From: Streptomyces flavotricini
GTDB taxonomy: Bacteria > Actinomycetota > Actinomycetes > Streptomycetales > Streptomycetaceae
Assembly: GCF_020639365.1 (NCBI RefSeq)
Contig: NZ_JAINUL010000001.1
Coordinates: 831,480-895,479, forward strand
Direction: 5' to 3'
DNA length: 64,000 bases
A model generated the notes under the pieces. That model saw only the letters and a program-made list of their open reading frames with translations, searched no databases and was not told where the DNA came from. The position numbers and the translations under genes were made by a program. Of this stretch, positions 56,892 through 64,000 are shown one piece after another. How positions within the stretch are numbered: the stretch's first letter is position 1; each line of letters opens with the position of its first letter.

Positions 56892-58262
56892 ATGGCACCC
56901 ATGCTCACCGGCTGTACACCCTGGCCCGAGAAGTTCGTCGACCGCTACTGGGCGGCCGGGCACTGGCGCGGCAACACGCTCGACAACCTGCTGCGCGGCT
57001 GGGCCCTGCAGTACGGACCGCGGACCGCACTCGTGCACGACGGTGGCGCCCGCACCACCTACGCGGGCCTGAACCGGCGCGTCGACCGTGTGGCCGCCGG
57101 ACTCCGGTTGCGTGGCCTGCGGCCCGGGCAGCGGGTCGTCGTCCAGCTGCCGAACGTTCCCGAGTTCGTCACCACCGTGTTCGCACTGATGCGCATCGGC
57201 GCGGTCCCGGTGCTCTGCCCCGTCTCGCACCGCTCGTCCGAGGTGTCCCACATCGTGCGGATCACGGAGGCCGTCGGTTACGTCGGACCCTCGACGTACC
57301 GGGGCTTCGACCACACGGCGATGGCCGCCGACATCGCCGCCGAGGGCCCCTTCCTCCGGCGGGTGTTCACCTTCGAGGCGCCGGGCGAGTCGTCTCCGTA
57401 CGGCGGCTTCTCGACCGATCCGGCGGGCTGCCACTACTTCCCGCTGGGCTCCCTGGACTCCCCGCCCGGGCCGACGCCCGCGCAGAGCTCCGACCGGGTG
57501 GCGCTCTTCCTCCTCTCCGACGCCGCCACCGGCGCGCCCCTGCTCGTTCCTCGCACGCACGACGACTACGCCTACCAGGCACGGGCCGCCGCCGAGCTGG
57601 TGTCCCTCACCGAGAACGACGTGTACCTCGCCGCGCTGCCCGCCGAATCCAACCTCGCCTTCGGCTGCCCCGGCATCGTCGGCACCCTCTCCGCCGGCGG
57701 GACCGTCGTCCTGGTCGAGAACCCGGACCGCGTCGATGACTGCCTGGCGGCCGTCGAACGGGAGCGGGTCACGATCACGTCGGTGACGCCCGACGCCGCC
57801 CGGCACTGGACCGACGCACTCCCCACGGCCCGGGCGGACTTGAGCAGTCTGCGTCTCCTGCAGGTCGGCGGCCGCGCGCCCCTGCCCCGGGCCAGCGCCG
57901 AACGGATCGGCCCCGCGTGGGGCCGTCGCCTCCAGCAGGTCTTCGCCATGGCCGAGGGGCTGCTCACGCTCACCCGGCCCACCGATCCGGACGATACCGT
58001 GCGCACCGCGCAGGGCCGCCCGCTCTCACCCGACGACGAGGTCCGCATCGTCGACGCGGACGGCGCGGACGTACCCGACGGGGAGCCCGGCGAACTCCTC
58101 GCCCGCGGCCCGTACACCCCGCGGGGCTACTACCGGGCGCCCGACCACAACGCACGCTCCTTCACCGCCGACGGTTACTTCCGCACCGGCGAACTCGCGC
58201 GGCGGACCCCGGAGGGCGGCCTGGTCATGACCGGCCGCCTCCGGGAGGGGCCGAGGCCGTAG
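56892..58262 (+). CDS. EntE/DhbE-like aryl-AMP ligase, truncated and with degenerate core motifs
   Basis: The product has 456 residues, ATG 6 nt after AAGGA. The order of blocks follows 2,3-dihydroxybenzoate-AMP ligases: WPEKFVDRYWAAGHWRGNTL, VVVQLPNVPEFVTTVFALMR, LVPRTHDDYAYQARAAAELV, LRLLQVGGRAPLP, LQQVFAMAEGLLTLTR, DDEVRIVDADGADVPDGEPG, RGPYTPRGYYRAPDHNARSF. Three faults stand out. The A3 phosphate loop SGGTTGxPK reads SDAATGAPL with the Lys lost. The A7 GD reads GE. The protein stops after MTGRLREGPRP, so the roughly 80-residue C-terminal subdomain with the A10 lysine is absent. It is probably inactive as an adenylating enzyme or a decaying gene. No partner carrier protein or isochorismate genes adjoin it. 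Confidence 0.75.
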   Translation: MAPMLTGCTPWPEKFVDRYWAAGHWRGNTLDNLLRGWALQYGPRTALVHDGGARTTYAGLNRRVDRVAAGLRLRGLRPGQRVVVQLPNVPEFVTTVFALMRIGAVPVLCPVSHRSSEVSHIVRITEAVGYVGPSTYRGFDHTAMAADIAAEGPFLRRVFTFEAPGESSPYGGFSTDPAGCHYFPLGSLDSPPGPTPAQSSDRVALFLLSDAATGAPLLVPRTHDDYAYQARAAAELVSLTENDVYLAALPAESNLAFGCPGIVGTLSAGGTVVLVENPDRVDDCLAAVERERVTITSVTPDAARHWTDALPTARADLSSLRLLQVGGRAPLPRASAERIGPAWGRRLQQVFAMAEGLLTLTRPTDPDDTVRTAQGRPLSPDDEVRIVDADGADVPDGEPGELLARGPYTPRGYYRAPDHNARSFTADGYFRTGELARRTPEGGLVMTGRLREGPRP

Positions 58263-58310
58263 GCGGCCTTCACCCGGCCGGAGCCGGGCCGCCGGCTGCG
58301 CGCCCCGCCC

Positions 58311-59864
58311 CTACCGGGACGGCGGCGGGTTCTGGCAGCTCACGTCTGCGGCGGGCAGCCGGCCGGTGGCGAGGTACTTGTTGACCGTGGCGTCGGCGCA
58401 GGAAGCCGGGTCGGAGAGGTACACGCCGTGCTTCTCACCGCCCAGCGCCAGCACCATCCGCGAGCCCTTGAGCGCCTTGTGCAGGCCCTGGCCGCTGGCC
58501 AGCGGGGTCATCGGGTCCCACTCGTTCTGTACGGTCAGCACATCGGCCCGGGTCTTCATGGGCGTCGGGGCCTCAAGCGGCCGCTGCCAGAAGGCGCACG
58601 GCTTGATGTTCGACGCGAAGTCCCCGTACAGCGGATACTTCGCCTTGTCCCGCACCGCGTCCCGCGCGTACTGATCGGGGTCCCGGGGCCAGGCGTCCGT
58701 GTCCCCGCACACGACGGACCAGTAGGCGGCGGTGCCGTTGTCATCCGGGTCTGCCGCCGGGCCCGCCGCCGCGGTGTTCAGCACGGGCACCTTCGGTCCG
58801 GAACTGCGGGCACCTTCCCGCAGTTGCCCCAGATCCGGCGTACCGCCGCCCGCCGGCGGGTGTCCGGTGTCGGCCAGCGCCTTGAGGAACCGGATGACGG
58901 CCGAGGCCCCGTACGGGGAGAAGAACAGGGACGGGTCGGCCCTGAGGCCGTCACCCGTGTACTTCTCCCCGCCGTGGACGATCGGATCCCGGTCGGCCCG
59001 GGCCACCAGGTCCCAGAAGGTGGCGGACACCTCTTCGGGCGTGGTGCCCAGCCCGTACTGGTCCGAGCGCTCCGCGGCCCACCGCGTCCACCGTGCGAAG
59101 GCGGGCTCCGTCTCGGTGGCCCACACCTGCATCATGCCGCGCCAGACGCGCTGCGGGTCCACCCCGCTGTCCAGCACGAAGCGGTCGGTGCGCTGCGGGA
59201 ACATCTGGGAGTACACCGCGCCGAGGTAGGTGCCGTACGAGTAGCCCAGGTACGAGATCTTCCGCTCGCCGAGCGCCTCCCGGATCACGTCCAGGTCGCG
59301 GGCCGTGTTGCGGGTGGTGATGTGCGGGAGGACGTCGCCGGACTTCTCCCGGCACTTGTCGGCGATGCCCCGCGCCCAGGTCACGTCCGAGGCGAAGGTC
59401 TCCGGGTGGTACGCGCCCCCGACCCCCCGCTCGGCCGCGCTCAGCCCGCCACAGGTGACCGGGCTGCTCTCGCCGACCCCGCGCGGGTCGAAGCCGATGA
59501 GGTCGTACTGCTCCCGTACGTCCTTGGGCATCTCCGTGTTCAGGACCATCGGCCGGAACAGCCCGGGGGTGCCGGGACCGCCCGGGTTGAAGAGCAGGAC
59601 TCCGCGCCGCTTGCCCGGGTTCTCGCTCTTCATCCGCGATATCGCGAGATCGAGCGTGCGTCCCTCGGGGTGCTGGTAGTCGAGCGGCACCTTGAGGGTC
59701 GCGCACTCGTACGCCACCGGCTGGTCGGGACTGCAGCGGTGCCAGTCCGGCTTCTGGCGCATGTGGCCGGGGGTCTGGGCCGCGGCCGCCTGGGGCGCCG
59801 TCAGCAGGGGCAGGGAGGTCGCGACGAGTCCGACCGTGGCAAGGAGCGGTGCGAGGCGTTTCAT
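58311..59864 (-). CDS. Secreted alpha/beta hydrolase, tripeptidyl-aminopeptidase (TAP/Slp) type
   Basis: The product has 517 residues. Signal peptide (LAPLLATVGLVATSLPLLTA with AQAAAA-type cleavage), then CATLKVPLDYQHPEGRTLDL, oxyanion region LLFNPGGPGTPG, FDPRGVGESSPVTC, nucleophile in ISYLGYSYGTYLGAVYSQMF, acid in VLTVQNEWDPMTPL and His in GGEKHGVYLSDPAS. The C-terminal TAP-like domain ends CADATVNKYLATGRLP. Streptomyces relatives are mycelium-associated aminopeptidases that trim tripeptides. Six or more cysteines suggest disulfides outside the cell. Confidence 0.92.
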   Translation of the reverse strand: MKRLAPLLATVGLVATSLPLLTAPQAAAAQTPGHMRQKPDWHRCSPDQPVAYECATLKVPLDYQHPEGRTLDLAISRMKSENPGKRRGVLLFNPGGPGTPGLFRPMVLNTEMPKDVREQYDLIGFDPRGVGESSPVTCGGLSAAERGVGGAYHPETFASDVTWARGIADKCREKSGDVLPHITTRNTARDLDVIREALGERKISYLGYSYGTYLGAVYSQMFPQRTDRFVLDSGVDPQRVWRGMMQVWATETEPAFARWTRWAAERSDQYGLGTTPEEVSATFWDLVARADRDPIVHGGEKYTGDGLRADPSLFFSPYGASAVIRFLKALADTGHPPAGGGTPDLGQLREGARSSGPKVPVLNTAAAGPAADPDDNGTAAYWSVVCGDTDAWPRDPDQYARDAVRDKAKYPLYGDFASNIKPCAFWQRPLEAPTPMKTRADVLTVQNEWDPMTPLASGQGLHKALKGSRMVLALGGEKHGVYLSDPASCADATVNKYLATGRLPAADVSCQNPPPSR

Positions 59865-60194
59865 GGAAGGCGTGTCGTCTCTCTCGGGTGAAATCGCTGG
59901 TGCACCCACCTTGTTGCACCGGCGGGTACCGGCGAATCCCCTGCAAGAGCCGTCCCTGATCCCTCTCCCGTACCACGCGATATCCGGCCAGCTGGCCGGA
60001 ATCGGGCCCCGGAATTCCTCCTTCGCCCCGCGGCCACCGCCCGCGCCCCCGGTAGTCCGCTCCGCCTCAAGTACGACGTTCGGTGTGATCCGGACGGAGC
60101 ACGCGCTCTCACGTGGTGCAGGTGGTGCCGGAGCCGCGGGAGGGGATGCCCGCGGCTCCGGCCGGTTCCTGCTCCTTGGTGGGCCCGTGGCGCC
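59865..60194. other. 330-bp intergenic stretch with terminator
   Basis: No supported gene. The right part contains a strong hairpin at 60130-60159. The left part should hold the promoter of the secreted hydrolase; no clear -10/-35 pair was recognised. Confidence 0.5.
60130..60159 (-). terminator. Hairpin terminator downstream of the carotenoid oxygenase gene
   Basis: Perfect 11-bp stem GGAGCCGCGGG / CCCGCGGCTCC with an 8-nt loop, 36 bp beyond the stop at 60195. Confidence 0.8.
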
Positions 60195-61544
60195 CTACCG
60201 GGCGCTGTCGGGGATCCAGGAGCCGTGGAGTCCGGCGCCCACCCGGTGGGGAAGGTGGACGGTGGCGACCCGCTCGAGGCCGGAGGCGTCCAGCACCAGG
60301 AGCTGCGACGCGTCCTGCTTGAGGTCGGAGACGACGGTCAGCAGATAGCCGTCGTCCTCACAGGTGGCATGGGCTGCGGGGACGAACACGGCCTCGCTGG
60401 GCATGCGGGCGTCGCCGACCTGGTGGATGCGGCGGGCACCGGTCGCGCGGTCGTACTTGACGACGCCGTAGCCGCCGAGCCCCTCCTCGTTCGGGAAGGA
60501 GATGGCGTACTGGTAGCGGTTCTCGGCGCCCAGGTACTCCTCGTTGAGGGTCGGGAACTCCACCGGCAGGTCGTCGATGATCTGCTCGTCGACGGTGCCC
60601 GCGGACATGTCGAGCACCCAGCGGCGGGTGTAGGAGCGGCTGACGGGCTCGCTGCCGCGCCCGGGGGCGCCGACCCACCAGTTCCAGGAGAGCCGGAAGC
60701 CCTCGCGGTCCACGGTGGGGCCTTCCAGGACGACGCGGCCCTGGCCGTCCTCGTAGGCGTTGGAGACGTGGAGCATGTTGCCCGGTTCGATGGAGAACCA
60801 GCGGATGTGCCGGGCGCCGTCTTCTCCGCGCGGCATGACGCCGATGCGGGCGGGCTGCCGGTCGCTCCAGCTGTAGGGGATGCCGGAGGCTTCCGTGTGG
60901 TCGAAGGTGACGTTCCCCTCGACGAACACCACGTGGCGGCGGGTGAGGGCGAAGTCGTGCTTGAGCGCGGCGGTCGCCCCCGGAACCTCGGCGCTGTGGG
61001 TGATCGACCCCTTGGCGTCGGACACGTAGTGGGTCAGGAACGGCGGGAACGGCGAGGACCCGAAGAAGTGGAGTTCCCCGGTCACGGGGTCCTCCTTGGG
61101 GTGCGCGGTCATGGCGGTGCGCAGCTTGCCGTCGAAGTCGTAGGCACCGACCGTCTCCAGCTCCGGGGTGAGCTCGAAGGGGAGGTTCGCCTCGCACAGC
61201 GCCAGGAGGCGTCCGCCGTGTTCGATGACGTGCGTGCCCGCGGCGCTGGCGGTCAGGTCGGGTCCGTGCTCGGTCATGTAGGGGGCGCCGTCCAGGGCGG
61301 GGGTGTGCACCCAGCGGTTGCGGTACCACTCGGCGCGGCCGCCGTTCAGGCGGATCCCGTGGACCATGCCGCTGCCCTTGAACCAGTGGGTGGGCGTGAC
61401 GCCGGGCTTGGGGTTGTGTCCGTTGCGCAGCAGCCGGCCGGTCAGCTCCGGGGGCAGGCTGCCCTCGACGGTGAGGCCGGTGGCGGTGACCTCCTCGGCG
61501 ACGGGGGTGAAGTGGCCGGTCAGGTACGGCTTGGCAGTGCTCAT
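60195..61544 (-). CDS. Carotenoid cleavage oxygenase family protein
   Basis: The product has 449 residues from the ATG at 61544 (an ATG six codons upstream is possible). It is a seven-bladed propeller non-heme iron enzyme. The N-terminal LPPELTGRLLRNGHNPKPG and HWFKGSGMVHGIRL are family motifs, and iron-ligand His candidates lie in ALKHDFALT, FDHTEASG, LHVSNAYEDG and the C-terminal AGLHGSWIP. Members split C=C bonds of carotenoids, apocarotenoids, stilbenes or lignin-derived styrenes using O2. It is cotranscribed with the MFS gene just upstream, which could export or import the substrate or product. No carotenoid synthesis genes are visible. Confidence 0.9.
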   Translation of the reverse strand: MSTAKPYLTGHFTPVAEEVTATGLTVEGSLPPELTGRLLRNGHNPKPGVTPTHWFKGSGMVHGIRLNGGRAEWYRNRWVHTPALDGAPYMTEHGPDLTASAAGTHVIEHGGRLLALCEANLPFELTPELETVGAYDFDGKLRTAMTAHPKEDPVTGELHFFGSSPFPPFLTHYVSDAKGSITHSAEVPGATAALKHDFALTRRHVVFVEGNVTFDHTEASGIPYSWSDRQPARIGVMPRGEDGARHIRWFSIEPGNMLHVSNAYEDGQGRVVLEGPTVDREGFRLSWNWWVGAPGRGSEPVSRSYTRRWVLDMSAGTVDEQIIDDLPVEFPTLNEEYLGAENRYQYAISFPNEEGLGGYGVVKYDRATGARRIHQVGDARMPSEAVFVPAAHATCEDDGYLLTVVSDLKQDASQLLVLDASGLERVATVHLPHRVGAGLHGSWIPDSAR

Positions 61545-61577
61545 GGCTGGTGTCTCTTTCATGGAGGTGATGTGTGG

Positions 61578-63086
61578 TCAGGCCGCTTGTTCGGCACGGG
61601 CTTTGGGATGGGCGGGTACGCCCGGGGTGGTTTCGGTGGTCCGGGTGCGCGGCTTCGCGCTGCGGGTGAGGAACAGGGCGAGGAGGGCCGTGGCCGCCAG
61701 GACCGCCGCGGATACGGTGAAGGCGGTGCGGTAGCCGGCCGTGAGGGCTTCCAGTGGGGGCGTTCCGGCGGACGCACCGGCGGTGACGGATCCGGCCAGT
61801 GTGGCGAGGGCGGCGAGGCCGATCGCCCCACCGACCTGCCGGGTGGTGTTCACCAGTCCCCCGGCCAGACCCGCGTCCTGCCGCGGGACGCCGTCCACGG
61901 CGAGTGCCGTGAGCTGGACGAAGGCGACGCTGAGGCCCAGCCCGACCAGGACGCTCGGGCCGAGGACGTCCGTCAGGTACCTTCCGTCGGCGCTCATCCG
62001 CGACAGCCACAGCAGCCCGGCTGCCTCGGTCAGCAGGGCCGCGGTCACGGTCGCGGTGGCTCCGGCGCGCCGGGCGAGGCGCGGGGCGAGCGCGGAGCCG
62101 AGCATGTGGGCCATGGCGAGCGGGAGTTGCCCCGCTCCGGTGGCCAGGGGGCTCGATCCGAGGACTTGTTGCTGGTAGAGCGGCAGGAAGAAGAAGAGGG
62201 CGAGCCATACGGAGCCCAGCAGGGCCATCAGCAGATTGCCGGCGGCGACCCGGCCGGTGGCGAACAGACGTGCCGGGATCAGCGCGTCGGGCCGACGCAG
62301 CTCGATCACGGTGAAGGCCGCGAACAGCGCGGTGGCGGCGCCGAGGGCGCCCAGCACCCGGCCGTCGGTCCAGCCGGCCCCTCGGGCGGTGGTCAGGCCC
62401 CAGACCAGGCCGGTCAGGGCGAGGGTGACGGTCGCGGTCCCCAGCAGGTCGAAGCGCCCGGCCGCCTCCCGCCCGGCGTCCCGTCCCGCGTCGCGGGGTA
62501 CGAGTACGGCCACGGCGGCCAGGACCAGCGCCGATCCGAGCGCGACCGAGTGGAAGATCCAGGGCCAGCCCCAGGCCTGGGTGAGCGCCCCGCCGAGCAG
62601 GACACCGCCCGCCGCTCCCGCGCCGGAGACCGCTCCCCAGACGCCCAGGGCCCTGCCGCGCTCGGGGCCGGACGCGGCCCGGTCCATCGCGAGGGCGAGG
62701 GCGGCCGGGGCGATCGCGGCGGCCCCGAGTCCCTGCACCGCGCGCGCCGTGATCAGCACGGTGGCGGAGGTGGCCAGCCCCGCCGCCAGCGAGGCCAGCG
62801 CGAAGAGGGCGAGTCCGGCGATCAGCACCCGGCGGCGGCCGAGGAGGTCGGCGACCCGGCCACCCGCCAGGAGCAGCGCCCCGAACGCCAGGCCGTAGGC
62901 GTTGACCACCCAGGTGGTTCCGCCGTCCGTGAGGCCGGTGCCTGCCCGGATCTGCGGGAGCGCCACGTTGACGATCGAGGTGGCGAGCATGACGGTGAAC
63001 TGGGCGGCGGCGAGTGCCGCGAGGACCGCTCCCGGGCCGGGGGGCCGACGTACTGACCGGTCCGTCTGCGCGTGTGCGTCGTTCAT
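61578..63086 (-). CDS. MFS transporter, DHA2 (EmrB/QacA) type
   Basis: The product has 502 residues and about 14 predicted helices. Motif A is GGRVADLLGRRRVLIAGL. DHA2-type stretches are SIVNVALPQIRAGTGLTDGG, TWVVNAYGLAFGALLLAGG, LGVWGAVSGAGAAGGVLLGG and a late GLVNTTRQVGGAIGLAALAT. It is a proton-driven drug or metabolite exporter. It lies 33 bp upstream of the carotenoid oxygenase gene on the same strand. Direct repeats at 63101-63151 just before its start are a candidate operator. Confidence 0.92.
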   Translation of the reverse strand: MNDAHAQTDRSVRRPPGPGAVLAALAAAQFTVMLATSIVNVALPQIRAGTGLTDGGTTWVVNAYGLAFGALLLAGGRVADLLGRRRVLIAGLALFALASLAAGLATSATVLITARAVQGLGAAAIAPAALALAMDRAASGPERGRALGVWGAVSGAGAAGGVLLGGALTQAWGWPWIFHSVALGSALVLAAVAVLVPRDAGRDAGREAAGRFDLLGTATVTLALTGLVWGLTTARGAGWTDGRVLGALGAATALFAAFTVIELRRPDALIPARLFATGRVAAGNLLMALLGSVWLALFFFLPLYQQQVLGSSPLATGAGQLPLAMAHMLGSALAPRLARRAGATATVTAALLTEAAGLLWLSRMSADGRYLTDVLGPSVLVGLGLSVAFVQLTALAVDGVPRQDAGLAGGLVNTTRQVGGAIGLAALATLAGSVTAGASAGTPPLEALTAGYRTAFTVSAAVLAATALLALFLTRSAKPRTRTTETTPGVPAHPKARAEQAA

Positions 63087-63100
63087 GGGGCACACACTCG

Positions 63101-63151
63101 GCGCGGACGGTGTCCACTATCCAGGCCCTGCGGGCGCGGACGCTGTCCACT
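63101..63151. promoter_or_regulatory. Pair of 18-bp direct repeats upstream of the MFS/carotenoid oxygenase operon
   Basis: GCGCGGACGGTGTCCACT (63101-63118) and GCGCGGACGCTGTCCACT (63134-63151) differ at one base and are 33 bp apart, about three helical turns. They start 15 bp before the MFS ATG and are likely bound by a regulator, perhaps the one encoded next to them. Confidence 0.5.
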
Positions 63152-63211
63152 CCTGTCCGCAACCGTCCACGAGGTGCGGACGGCCCGGCCGGCGGCACGC
63201 GGCCGCCGTCC

Positions 63212-64000
63212 CTACCGGGGGTCGTGCAACTCCTGCTGCCACAAGGCTTCGCAGAGCAGGTCCAGGCCCTGACGCAGGTGACGGCGGTAGGTGCCGTACG
63301 GCAGGCCGAGGCGCCGGGCGGCGGCCTCCTGGGTGGGCGCACCGGAGAAGTAGCCCGCCGCCAGGGCCTCGCGGGCCCGGACTCCGCGCGGATCACCGGC
63401 GAGTTCGTCGACGGCCCGGCGCAGCAGGGCACGCAGCTCGTCCACCGGGTCGGCGAAGTCGGCCGCGAGACGCGTGCGCATCAGCGCGCAGGCCGCGAAG
63501 GCGCCCGCGTCGCGCCAGTGGGCGAGGGCCTCGCGCACGGCCTGGTCGAACGCGGCCCGCGACACGGGCGACGGCCCGGACCGGACCGGTTCGTCGGTGG
63601 CCGATATGAAGCGCATGAGCCATGACTCCACGGGTACGTGGCGCCAGTCCACCCCGAAGACCCCGTACGTGTGGTCACCGACGCGCGGGCGGGCCCCGGT
63701 GTCGTCGAGGGTGCCCTTGACGCGCGCCGCCCACGTCTCGGCGTCCCGGTACACGGCGAATCCGTACGCGCGGCCGCGGGCGCGGGCCGCCTCGGCCTGG
63801 GCTCGGGAGCTGCTCAGGTCGATGACGCGCGAGGGAACCTGGTACCGCTCGGGGTAGATCGAGAAGCGGCTGACCCCGATGTGCTCGCCGGGGCTCACCG
63901 GCTCGACGGCGTCGGTGTACTGCCACGCGGCGGCGACGACCGGGTCGGTGGCGAGGTCCTGCGGGTCGGGCGGGGCCGGCAGGGCGAGTCGGGCCGTGAA
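63212..64000 (-). CDS. Putative regulator with C-terminal helix-turn-helix, partial (runs off the right edge)
   Basis: The frame is open from 64000 to the stop at 63212 (262 codons visible); the start is beyond the window. GTG codons near 63898 exist, but the upstream codons (ARLALPAPPDPQDLATDPVV) read as ordinary protein. The visible part has an alpha/beta region (VIDLSSSRAQAEAARARGRA, TYGVFGVDWRHVPVESWLMR). A helical C-terminus has an HTH-like motif (REALAAGYFSGAPTQEAAAR, RLGLPYGTYRRHLRQGLDLL) that resembles sigma region 4 or a LuxR-like helix. I do not recognise the family with certainty. It is on the same strand as the MFS/carotenoid oxygenase operon and may control it. Confidence 0.6.
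   Translation of the reverse strand, partial: FTARLALPAPPDPQDLATDPVVAAAWQYTDAVEPVSPGEHIGVSRFSIYPERYQVPSRVIDLSSSRAQAEAARARGRAYGFAVYRDAETWAARVKGTLDDTGARPRVGDHTYGVFGVDWRHVPVESWLMRFISATDEPVRSGPSPVSRAAFDQAVREALAHWRDAGAFAACALMRTRLAADFADPVDELRALLRRAVDELAGDPRGVRAREALAAGYFSGAPTQEAAARRLGLPYGTYRRHLRQGLDLLCEALWQQELHDPR

Noticed and set aside
59865..60194. Small plus-strand gene between the hydrolase and the carotenoid oxygenase
   Set aside because: No ribosome binding site, and the stretch includes the strong terminator hairpin at 60130-60159.

Overview
The window is very GC-rich (visibly above 70%). It has frequent GTG starts, purine-rich GGAG/AAGG ribosome binding sites, and many 1-, 4- or 8-nt stop/start overlaps. 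Together with the gene content (cyclodipeptide synthase, large iterative PKS, ROK and LysR regulators, SCP/CAP secreted protein, catalase-peroxidase, fused response regulator/thioredoxin-reductase-like protein) this points to a Streptomyces or close relative. No rRNA, tRNA, CRISPR array, transposase or plasmid function was seen.

Left part (1-23.9 kb): after the 3' end of a CysJ-like flavoprotein reductase comes a biosynthetic island. A LysR regulator (2576-3469, minus) sits upstream of an eight-gene overlapping operon (4073-21331). The operon encodes a PUFA/heterocyst-glycolipid-type iterative synthase in two large proteins. The first carries two nitronate-monooxygenase/PfaD-like regions, then KS, AT, ACP and KR. 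The second carries KS, AT, DH and a fused Sfp-type phosphopantetheinyl transferase. A free ACP, an alpha/beta hydrolase, a glycosyltransferase, a methyltransferase and a galactokinase relative that has lost its catalytic motifs follow. The gene set suggests a glycosylated, methylated lipid-like product; I cannot name one. Two outward-facing secreted-protein genes flank the island. Their 3' ends are a 290-bp near-identical inverted repeat, and both copies carry the same 11-bp tandem duplication that breaks the reading frame of a C-terminal Ig-like domain.

Middle part (23.8-39.9 kb): a ROK regulator, a DinB-like protein, two VOC proteins around a truncated AraC regulator, a two-component system beside a MacB-type ABC transporter, a cyclodipeptide synthase with a CYP121-like P450 (strongly resembling the mycocyclosin pair of Mycobacterium tuberculosis), a cation diffusion facilitator, a glycogen-binding-domain protein and KatG.

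Right-middle part (39.9-52.7 kb): a candidate metallophore locus without an NRPS or IucA-type synthetase. A minus-strand operon encodes a FecB-type lipoprotein, FecCD permease, FecE ATPase, a DUF364-type protein, a PduX-like GHMP kinase and a cysteine-synthase-fold enzyme. A divergent MFS exporter-like gene shares a promoter region holding a Zur-box-like palindrome. Beyond a GNAT gene, a plus-strand operon encodes a Y4yA-type PLP decarboxylase, a cysteine synthase fused to rhodanese, a SufS-like cysteine desulfurase and a SAM methyltransferase; a second Zur-like box precedes the methyltransferase gene.

Right end (52.7-64 kb): a redox/signalling trio (receiver fused to an FAD reductase, cNMP-domain histidine kinase, UBP zinc finger), a truncated and motif-degenerate EntE/DhbE-like ligase, a secreted TAP-type peptidase/hydrolase, a carotenoid cleavage oxygenase with an MFS transporter, and the 3' part of a regulator that runs off the window.
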